From Morella rubra (lineage: Eukaryota > Streptophyta > Magnoliopsida > Fagales > Myricaceae): a DNA stretch of 64,000 bases. Location of the stretch: positions 11,623,861 to 11,687,860 of the forward strand of contig CM025849.1 in assembly GCA_003952965.2 (NCBI GenBank). The letters run 5' to 3'. The position numbers were made by a program, and so were the translations under genes. Below the pieces are notes generated by a model. It saw only the letters and a list, made by a program, of their open reading frames with translations, was not told where the DNA came from and ran no database searches. Positions 30,244 through 40,031 of the stretch are shown piece after piece. Position 1 is the stretch's first letter. Every line of letters starts with the position of its first letter.

Positions 30244-30620
30244 GGGGAAAATACACTTTTCACCCACAAACTACCATATATTTTACACTTTGCACCCTAA
30301 ACTACCAATTTTGACACATTGCACCCTTTAACTACCAATTTTTAACACTTTGCACCCTTTATCAAATTTTCAAACTAAAATGACGATAATGCCCTTAGAT
30401 ATTGTTGTCAATTCATTAATTTCTCAAGGGTATTATTGTCAAATGAGGGTGCAAAGTGTTTAATATTAGTAGTTGGAGGGTGTAATGTGTCAAAGTGGGT
30501 AGTTTAGGGTGCAAAATGTATAACATTGGTAGTTTGAGGGTGCAATGTCTTAAAGATGGTAGTTTGGGGTGCAATGTATCACTACTCGGTAGTTTGTGGG
30601 TGAAAAGTGTATTTTTCCCC
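30244..30620. mobile_element. Foldback MITE with CACTTTTCACCCACAAACTACC arms
   Basis: The left arm starts GGGGAAAATACACTTTTC and the right arm ends GAAAAGTGTATTTTTCCCC. Inside, both arms contain several tandem copies of a unit of about 35 bp built from ACTACCAATTTT and ACACTTTGCACCCT. The element is a near-complete hairpin of about 377 bp without coding potential. No target-site duplication is clear. A single arm-like fragment (GGGGTGTAATGTGTCAA) recurs near 32850. Confidence 0.75.
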
Positions 30621-30908
30621 TGCAACTTTATGTAAAGGGATGGAATATTGGCAATGCTATCTTCCACGTAGCAACCATACAGTTAAGGGTTTGGACCTAC
30701 TGGTCAGAATTTCAGAAACTCATCATAAGCAAAAGGCAAAGAGAGCGCTCAAAGGAGCTATAGAGTCAGAATAAAACATCAGGGGAATAGGCTCCTCGTA
30801 GCAGAATATCAGATGAATCTATCATGGTCCCAATTCCCACCTCTTAAGGAGATTAGTGAAAAGTACAGAGTATGAGCCACTGATCGCAATGGGTGATTAA
30901 AATAGACT

Positions 30909-31056
30909 GATCCCGGCCTTTCTGCGTCTCTGTCATTGACGTTGCATGCTCTGTTGCAGATATACCCCGTGTCCAGCTACGATATGCTCATCAAACAAAG
31001 GCTCGAAATCGAGAGGATACTTGCATGATGACCTAATTGGTTGTGTGACTATCTGA
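30909..31056. repeat. Patchily deleted copy of 22845-23180
   Basis: At least eight blocks of 7-26 bp match the upstream copy in order, with no substitution seen inside blocks. The spacers are deleted or replaced by 1-8 bp of unrelated sequence. Total length falls from about 336 to about 148 bp. The remaining interval 31057-31925 holds no recognised feature except a fragment of about 30 bp near 31600 that resembles the LRR exon. Confidence 0.85.
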
Positions 31057-32167
31057 GCAGTTTGGTTGCTCGCAGAGAAGTCACCTTCAAACTTTGCCTT
31101 TGCCACACTTCACGTTTAAGGGTCCCTTCACGCGGGGGAGCAGAACACAGACGTCAGACGTCTTGTGTCCTTGTGATCTTCATACCTCCTTCAGGTCTCC
31201 TTTAGCAGCAAACAGACCATGGACCACTTTCACTATGGACCACTTCTAGGTGACCACGAGTCCAAATTTTTTTCAGCAATAAAATTAGGAGGGAATCACG
31301 AGAATTAGGAGGTAATACTTTGGGAGACAAATCTACCCAAGAAGTAATAAGGACCAGCCCAGCACAATCTACAGCACAACCAAGGACCAAATAAATTAGA
31401 ACTAGTTTCCTCCAGCACAACGGCATTACGAAAAACGTTGCTGCTATCCTGGGGGGATAAAAACCTACCAACCTTGCACCCAAATTACTCACCCTACTGA
31501 ATTTGTCATATTTTCTTGTTTCAATGTTCGTCCATTTTTTTTCAAAATACACCCAAATTCAGTAATCTCTTTTGTTCTTTATATCTCTCATAACTCCGAA
31601 CTTTCCAGAAATCGAGTGTAAAATGGATCGTCTAAGATGTATAAGTTCTTTACATCTCTCATAACTTTGAATTATATTATGATCTAACGATGGCATCAGC
31701 TCTTCTGAAATTATCATGGTCAAGTAGCGGAAGTTGGGAAAAAGAAAATGGCCACCTCTTGAGGGTCATAGAAAATGCAAAGTAATGGAAAATGTGAATA
31801 TCCAAGAAAATAATACATATTTCTAATCTTATTCACTCCAAAAAAAAAAAAAATAGTACTTGTTGTCGGCAAAAAAATCAATGCCCACTCCTAAGGCCTA
31901 AACCATCGCTGTTCGTGGGCTTTGCTAATTCCCCACGAGGACCCAGTAGTCGGGCATGTGCAAGAACCACAAGTTGTCTAGTGGACGGCAAAACCGTGTT
32001 CTTTTTCTGATGCAACTGGTACAGGCATTGACTTCTACGATGAACAATCATATTCGGATATTCCTACTGGAGCGTGGGGAACACCGTTTATCAAAAGACT
32101 GCAACTCGGAATCTCCACTTCTCTCTGATAAGTAGCGATCAGCCTTACATACACTGTTGCTTCTTCC

Positions 32168-35100
32168 ATGGCCTTGCAAGGACCCTCTTCACTTCTTTTG
32201 CTTTTCTCACCCGTCCATGGGCTTATGACGTATTCTTGAGTTTTAGAGGGGAGAGTACTCGCAATTTTACAGCTAATCTGTACAACGCTTTGCATCGGAA
32301 AGGAATCATCACCTACTATAGATGACAAGCTTAGAAGAACCACAGTTTTCTTCAAGCATCTTTCAAAGTTTTTTTGGTTTCAATTTTTTCTCCCATGGTA
32401 CTCTCAGAGAACTAAAAAAGTTAACCCTTGTTGGACGAATTTCATCCCCTATGCACAGGCAAAGACAAAAGTTCTGGAACGATGGTTGGAAGAAAAGAAT
32501 TGAGGGTTGGAAACATGGGTCCTCAAGGGTTCTGTACACAAAATCCAAAGGGGAAATACATTTTTATCAATGAACTTGTCGGGTTGGCATTTCGGAGAAA
32601 ACGGGTAATTCTAACCACTATTTTGCCTTCCAGATTAACGTTTTGACAAAGTGAATCTTTGAATTTTGAGCATTTACCGTAATTGGAATTACACATTGAG
32701 TGCGCATGATTTTTTGGCATGAATTTTACATTTATACCTAAATCGTCCATTTAATTGACCTTTTGATGGAGTAAAAAAATTAAGAGGTTTGAGAAATGGT
32801 GAATATGAGACCTTTTAAATTTTAAGGGTGAAAGGTCTTACTTCGAAATGGGGTGTAATGTGTCAACCCAAAGTTTAGGGATGAAAGTGTATTTAAAAAT
32901 AAAATTAGATTCCAGCATAAAAACAATTTTAGTATAGGTGCCATGGATCATATTATTTATAAGTCGTTTTGTACGGTGGTTTGGTGATTAGAAATTTAAG
33001 TTTTTTTAATTGAAACTAGATCATGTTTTATGACTTGTTCATGAAAATAACTCAAGAAAAGTTTATTTTTTTTTTGTTGCAGGAACGAAATATTTTATGG
33101 AATTGCCAAGTGGTCTCAAGAATAGTAAATCGTACATACCTAAATGTTGCCAAGTATCCGTTGGAATGAGTCTCGTGTACATAGCATGAATGTGCTTTTA
33201 AATATTGGGATGAATGACACATGCAATTAGGGATATCGGAGTAGGTGGAGTCGGTAAGACAACTATTGCTAAAGCGATTTATAATTTGTTGCGTATCAAT
33301 TTGAAGATAGTTGTTTTCTTGCAAATATTAGGAAACTTCAAAGCGAGAGTTTGGTTTAGTTAAATTGCAAGAGAACACTTCTTTTTGAGATCCTAGGAGA
33401 ACTCAAGTTTGAAAGTTGACAATATTGATCGAAGGAATCAATGTCATAAAGAAGAGCCTTTGCTGATAAAAAAGTTCTTTTAGTTCTTGATGATGTAGAT
33501 CAATTGGTTCAATTAGATGCATTATCTGGAGATTGCAATTGGTTTGGTTTAGGAAGTAGAATCATCATAACAACTAGAGATAAACATTTGTTAACTATGC
33601 ATAAAGTTAATATAACATATGATGAAGGAATTGGATCAAAGTGAAGCTCTTCAGCTCTTTAGTTGGCACGCATTCAAAAGTGATAAGCCTAATGACTGGT
33701 TTTATGGAACTTGTAGAACATGCACTACGTATCGGGGGTCTTCCACTAGCTTTGATGTGATTGGTTCAGATTATATGGTAGAGATATACTTATTGGAAAA
33801 GTTGACTGGAGAAATACAAAAGAGTTCCCCAAAAAAATATTCAAGAAAAACTTAGAATAAGTTATGATGGATTGGATGAAACTGAGAAGAAATATTTTCC
33901 TTGACATTGCATGTTTCTTCAAAGGGAAAAAGATGTAATATGTCACTAAAATACTAGAAAGTTGTGGCTTCTTTCCATATGTTGGTATCAGAGTACTTAT
34001 GGATAAGTCTCTCATTATTGTTGATGAGAGTAATAGATTGAGGATGCATGACTTGTTACAAGATATGGGTAGAGAAATTGTTCGACAAGAATCACCTGAT
34101 GAACCTGGCAGACGCAGTAGGTTGTGGTTTCATGAAGATGTTCGTTATGTACTAGAAGAAAATACGGTAACATCAAAAGACTGTGCTAATTTTGAAGTTT
34201 ACGAAAATGGATGAAGGGATACACTCACACACGCCACATCTGTCTCAAAAGAAGTATTTTCATCGATAAATAAATGCCACAATAAGTGAAATTATCACAT
34301 GGAATTACTTTTTACCTCATGTCAAAGACTATTTTCCAATTTCTAATGAATAGGTGATAGTAACAAGTAATTAATGAATAGGCAATAGTAAAAACTAAAT
34401 GAAAAATACTTTTGTGTCCAGAGAAAAAAAAGTGAAATAGTTTTGAATGTTTTTACTTACTGTTGGATGTTTCTGATAATCAAAATAAATTACTCCTTTC
34501 AAAAATATTTAAAAAGAGCAACATATAAAAGTGAACTGATGGAGTACTTGTATATGTGTGTCTGAATGTGTATGAAATGAAGATCAGAATTCAAATTCCT
34601 CTTATAATTATGCTGGCTCACTTGTGGGATTGTTTGGTTAGGCAACAAACAAAATTGAAGGCATAGCAATAGATTTGCCTAGAGGAAATGATGTGATCAA
34701 CTTAAGTTCTGACGCCTTCGTGAATATGAAAAGACTCAGGTTATTTATAAACCACAATGCACAATTCTCTGGAGGGCCTAATTATCTCTCTAATGAGTTA
34801 CGAGTGCTTGATTGGCCTCATTATCCGGCACAATCTTTGCCATCCAACTTCCATGGAAAGAAGCTCATTGTTCTAAAATTGGATGGCAGCCCTCATGTTA
34901 AGGAACTAGGGGAAGTATCCAAGGTATGATGATTTTTTCAATATATCTACGTTTAAACTATGTTGTAAACTTCTTTCAAGCTAACGCATTTCCTTCTGTT
35001 TTTTACAGAACTTGATGGTTATGAAATTCTGTAGGTGTAAATCCCTAACAAAATTTCCGGATCTGTCAAAGACTCCAAATTTGAAGGAACTGACTCTTTG

Positions 35101-36911
35101 TCATTGTGAAAATCTAGTTGAGGTTCATCACTCTGTTGGATTACTTGATAAGCTTTCTTATCTGAGTCTTCATGGATGCCCTAACCTCCGGAGTTTTCCA
35201 AGGAGTCTCAAGTTGAGATCCCTAGAGCATCTTGACCTTAAAGGTTGCTCAAGTCTTCAGAACTTTCCTGAGATCGAGTGTAAAATGGAATATTTAACAA
35301 CTATTTACTTAGGATATAGTGGTATAGAAGAATTGCCTTCATCAATTGGCAATGTCACTGCGCTTCAAGTTTTAGATCTAGATTGCTGCAAAAATCTTTT
35401 GCATCTCCCAAGTACCATTATTCAGTTGCAGCATCTAGAGGAGCTTTGTCTAAAAGATTGTTCAAGACTTAGATTAATGGAGCTGGGGGATGACAGACAA
35501 TCAGCCGCATCTATTATGTCTACAAGGGAAGATGAAATTTCATCAAGGAGAGAATTAGTCTCATTGCAGCCTCCAACAAAATCAAGCATTTCTAATGGCT
35601 GTTCCCCAGTAGTGTTTCCACTAGTGCAAAAGTTGAAGCTTACTAACTGGCACTTGGCAGAATCAGATTTCTTTGCGACATGCAATTGCTCGTCCACTTT
35701 GACAGAATTAAATTTATCGGGGAGTGATGTTGTTAGCCTTCCTACATGCATGAAAATATTTGTTCAGTTGAGGTTTCTTTTGTTGATGGATTGCAAGGAA
35801 CTCCAAGAAATCCTAGAACTCCCTCCAAATATTGTATCTGTGATAGCTACTCGTTGCACGTCATTGGAAAGTTTTCCAGAAGTATCAAAAAAATTTCAAT
35901 TCAATACAAGCGAGTTACCAGCACTGGGATGGATCGACTTATCCGAATGCCACAAAATGGTTGTAGATGTAGAGAATCACATGGCAAATCCTTTATTGTG
36001 CAAGGTATCTTCTCCGTAGACTAATCTGTCTGCCCTTCTCATATGCATTTGTTTGTGTCTTCATTATGGGGTGTTATATTGTTGAAAAGTCTTGATATTC
36101 GTTTGAACAGGGACATCTTAAGGACTACAAAGGTCTTATTACGTTTCCGGGACATCAAATTCCAGTCTGGTTCAGCCATCGGAAGGAGATGAGTTCAAAA
36201 TGTACTTATTGTGAAATAAAAATTGATGGACTTTTGCATTTGGATGAGATTGTAGGAATTGCTTTATGTCTTGTGATTGGACCCATTCCTGAAATCAATC
36301 GAAGATATGGCTATACTACCCTTCTCGCTTCTATCATCATCAGTAATGATATTGAGTTGGATTATGATATTACAGATGATCATGACCTTTGTCTAGTGGA
36401 CTCAGATGTTGTGTGTCTGCAGTACTTGACCCTAGAATCTTTTAAGATAAAAGGGGAAGATCTGGGGGATACTTTGCAAGTTGAGTTTTATGGTACTGGG
36501 TCAATGGAGTTTAAAAGTTGTGGAGTTCATCTAATACGCAAGCATGTAGAGGATGTGAAAGACCATCTTGGTATGCTCCATGAGGATGCTGATCATGATC
36601 ATTTGGATGTACCCGATGAAGAAATTGAAAATTCAGCAGATTTAATATTGGATGGTATTCAACTTTCTGAGAGTTGCCATGATGGTGATGATCGCAACTC
36701 GGAAGCCAATTGGTATCCACAAGACACGAGCCATCCTTCCACATTGGGCATCAAAAGTTTGGATACCCAGGGCACAATACTCGATCCTTTGAGTCATCAA
36801 GAAGTGAAAGATCCAAAAGAAGATTTGGATTTAGACCGTCGACTTGGTTGTTTAAGTGCAATCTTCTGCTTTCTTTGTTGTCTCCCTGCCTTCTTGGCAA
36901 TCAAACGATAG
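32168..36911 (+). pseudogene. TNL2: TIR-NB-ARC-LRR-C-JID gene with decayed TIR and NB-ARC
   Basis: The TIR start at 32168 aligns with TNL1, but the frame is shifted. YDVFLSFRGEST and LHRKGIITY survive in another frame and the centre of the domain is replaced or lost. The TIR 3' end and its donor survive (GWHF..., about 32574-32606). The NB-ARC (33083-34165) has many one-base indels; [28 protein letters not shown] and an intact MHDLLQDMG are recognisable across frames. The 3' exons are intact and in phase: 34642-34923, 35009-36004 (LRR) and 36111-36911 (C-JID, GLITFPGHQIPVWFSH). The protein would end in a hydrophobic, Cys-rich segment followed by IKR. It lies about 7.4 kb downstream of TNL1 in the same orientation, a tandem duplicate. 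Called a pseudogene unless the indels are sequencing errors. Confidence 0.82.
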
Positions 36912-37439
36912 AAGGAGAAATGCATGGGCTTGAGAAGATTGAATCACAGCAAGGAATTTATTGAATGATAGAAGCCAGGACTGTACCTTTACCTTCTCTC
37001 CTCTAGGTAGCTATCATTTCTTATTGATCTCTTTTGTTTTCCTGTAGGTTATTTAGGCCACAGTTTTTAGAAAAAAGAGAAAAAGAAAAAAGAAAAAAAG
37101 ACAGTTTATATATGTATAGCCTAGCTTTTATAGTGAGTAATTATGAGCTTAATCTTTATTTTTCAGTTTACACAGACCTAGCTTTTCTGGTTTAGAGCCC
37201 CGCTGGACCTTTTTTCCTCAGAATGACAAAGGCAGCTAGGGATTGTGCATTCAGTTACGTGTCACGAAGACAATTTAATGTCATGAAAATACGGAATGAA
37301 GGTGGCTGTCATGGGGGCTCCGCTATAGGAAACCATTTGAGATACACCAGGTAGCTTCAAACTAGTTTCAGCTAAAGGTGACTGCAGTGGTCTTCCTTCC
37401 GCATAGTTCATTTGGCGTTAAATCCACTTTGAAACCATT

Positions 37440-38510
37440 TTGATTTAGAAGGCATGAGGTGGCTTGGTACAAGTTGGTGTGGTCAAGAGGCACAACCTCT
37501 TGCTAGTCATTCATTTTATTGCTGTCTCTTTGGGGAGATTGTCAACACAGGGAAGATTAAGAGGGATGGGGAATTTACAAGAGGTGAAATGCACCGATGT
37601 GGCTGCTAAAGACGGTGCTAATCATCTCTTCTTTTCCTGCTCCTTTTGATGCCGAATATGCTGCAGCCTGGGTTGTAGATGTACAATTCCAATGGCGCGG
37701 AGGACTTGGGTAGAAACTATCCAATGGGGTTCAAAGGAATGTGCAGACAATTCCCTTGTCAACATCTCTTGAAGAATTCTGCTTGTTGTCATGGTCCATT
37801 TCGTATGAACGGAGAGGAATCTAGATTCCATGGAGGTGGTGGCAGGAGCTTAATTAGTGAAAGTACTTAACAAGAATAAATTTTTTTTTTTTTCAAAGCT
37901 AAGTTGAATGTCTTGAAGCCATCATTAGGAACGAGGGACTTACTGATCTGGTCTTGAACCAGAACCAAGTATGCCCTCGAATGTTGTCTAACTAACAAAC
38001 TCAAATGTACTCTGACATGTCCTGTGTTGAAGGTTCTAATTGCCTCAAGACCCTATATTTTGGCATTGCTGCTATGGCTTTCCTGCTTGGTGATTGTCCT
38101 GGCTTTTACCACTTCTGATTGTGGTTTATGCTGGTTGGATGTTGTTTTAATTAGAAAGCAACATTTCATGGATTGAACTATGGAAGTGAGCCTGTGCTGA
38201 AGTGATGGACTGACTATGTTCAGAAATCCAACCCCCTTTGCTTCTGAGATGAAAGCTGCCTTGCTAGCCCTGTCACGCAACTCAGTCTCTGCAAATGGGT
38301 AAGCTTATCATTGAAGGAGACTAATTACAGGTTTGTACAGACAGTCAGGAAACCGGAATTTTTGAAACAGGGTCTGATTCCTGATGTTTGATGATGCTAC
38401 GTATATCCGCTTGGTTTTAGCTTCTAAAAGAGATTGGCTTGGGCCTTGGGCAGTGGATTCCTCGTAGACAGAACAGATTAGCTCATCTATTGGCTAAATG
38501 GGCAGCCCCA
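37440..38510 (+). mobile_element. Eroded non-LTR (LINE-like) retrotransposon remnant
   Basis: Two short traces in order on the plus strand support this. Near 37610 HLFFSCSF resembles the zinc-binding region that follows reverse transcriptase in plant LINE-like proteins, followed by a WVETIQWG-like stretch and a trace of an IWYERN..F motif. Near 38230-38500 there are fragments of an RNase H domain: a SEMKAALLAL-like block, LIIEGD in broken frames, and PRQNRLAHLLAKWAA close to the end. Frames are interrupted throughout. Assignment is tentative. Confidence 0.5.
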
Positions 38511-38686
38511 AAAAAACTGCTGGGAAGAATACGAATATCCCTAGACTTATACTATGAACCTCCGTGAAAATAGATAGATAAATGGCTTAGAAAAAAAAAA
38601 GTAAGCCTGCTCTATTCCAGTGTGTTTGATAGTAAATGAAATCTTATAGTCATGTTAAAAGAGGATTAAGTGAAATTTGATATTAG

Positions 38687-38884
38687 GTAGTGTTTGCATC
38701 CCAAAATTTTGATTAAAAAATTAATTATAAAATAATCTCTGTTCCATTACAATCAATATAAAAAAATTCACTTAAACCATCTCTTTATGTTTTTACTGAT
38801 TTCCATAAAATTTTTTTTTATTACTTTCTCTTAAAATCCAATAAAACTCTAATCCACTTTGCCGATATTTTGGTTTGCAAACTA
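38687..38884. mobile_element. MITE-like element with GTGTTTGC / GCAAACTA ends
   Basis: The left end TAGTGTTTGCATCCCAAAAT is mirrored by ATTTTGGTTTGCAAACTA on the right. The interior is AT-rich and non-coding. It resembles the elements at 1238 and 7977 in length and end motif. The target duplication is not resolved. Confidence 0.45.
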
Positions 38885-38906
38885 AGAGATTGAGTCAAGT
38901 CAGGAT

Positions 38907-39503
38907 TCAAATCAGAAGAATTATAGCATGAGAAATTATGGTTGACCAAGGTTTTCGACAATCTGGAGGAAAACAATTTCGTGTAATCCCACTGGCCCTT
39001 GAGAAAACCTCGGTGAGATCATCCAACCTGACGACAATAGACAATATGGTTGGGGTTCTCAAAAGTCGGTTTAGCCGTTTAAGGCTTTGAGCTGTCTCAT
39101 TTCCCGCGAAACACTGGACAAAACCACTTTTGTCTCTAAAACGGAGGAACAAGAATAGCAAATTAACGAGGACTCCGAAAGCCAAAACTGGTCCTCCTTT
39201 AAGAGTGAATACTGGCCTGTCATTAATGCGGTAAATGTGTCCGGGAGTAATCAGAAAAAGAAAAAAGAGATAATAAGGAAAAACCATCCAGAGACTTAAC
39301 TGGCTCCAATCGCTCCTCTTTTCCATTGCATTCCCTTGAGAGTTTTTTCCTGGAAACTTGACAGGGAATGTCTTTATGTCCTCCACATAACCCAAAAAAG
39401 ATGCAAGTAAGCTCCTACTGCTTTTTCCGTACGTTGTTTTTTTGGATTTCATTTCAGAGTTTCTCTTTTCTTCTTTGTTTTCTCCATTCCCCAAAAGTTG
39501 CAT
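38907..39503 (-). CDS. Hypothetical 198-aa membrane-protein frame
   Basis: An uninterrupted frame from ATG at 39503, long for AT-rich intergenic DNA. The first 75 residues are basic and Ser/Lys-rich. Two hydrophobic stretches follow (around SLWMVFPYYLFFLFLI and VLAFGVLVNLLFLFL), then a polar C-terminus. I recognise no family, and no flanking exons were identified. It could be a chance frame, an exon of an unrecognised gene, or a remnant. It overlaps nothing else and lies 0.5 kb upstream of the GDPDL-like gene on the opposite strand. Confidence 0.3.
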   Translation of the reverse strand: MQLLGNGENKEEKRNSEMKSKKTTYGKSSRSLLASFLGYVEDIKTFPVKFPGKNSQGNAMEKRSDWSQLSLWMVFPYYLFFLFLITPGHIYRINDRPVFTLKGGPVLAFGVLVNLLFLFLRFRDKSGFVQCFAGNETAQSLKRLNRLLRTPTILSIVVRLDDLTEVFSRASGITRNCFPPDCRKPWSTIISHAIILLI

Positions 39504-40031
39504 AGACTATATGTACATATGAATGATTTACGGAGCATAGAGCTGTGGAATCGGTTTTTTATATATATGAATGATTTCCAATCTTTCGGCTTCATCCCAT
39601 TGGTGGGGAATGTAAAACTTTCTGATGCCAATCGTGTTCTTGATATCTTGAGATTATAAACTGCCGATGCAACAGAAGAAGCACTAAAGTGGGAATTATC
39701 AATTCATAGGTAACATTTAATCATTCCTAAAAGCTTTTATAGTAACTTATAAAGACAATGAAACTGATAGCATTAATATGGAAGGACGTTGAATGTTACC
39801 GAGGTGGTAATGAAATTCATGTCGTCCAAGTTCTAACTGCCAAAATTCTCTTCCAACTTGCGAAATGAAAAAGGCAGGCAACAAATCTCCTTTAAAAAAA
39901 TATATGTAAAACAAGAGATTGTAAATTGTGTGTCATTTTAATGTTCCTTGTCTTCTTTTCTGGGTTTTCTCCCCATTTTCCTTCTCTTTTATGTTCTTCA
40001 CTGTTAAATTTTCACCCAGGTTCAGAAGAAG

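Noticed and set aside
31202-31552. 116-codon minus-strand frame
   Set aside because: No domain, no ATG context worth noting, and located in rearranged intergenic DNA between the TNL genes.
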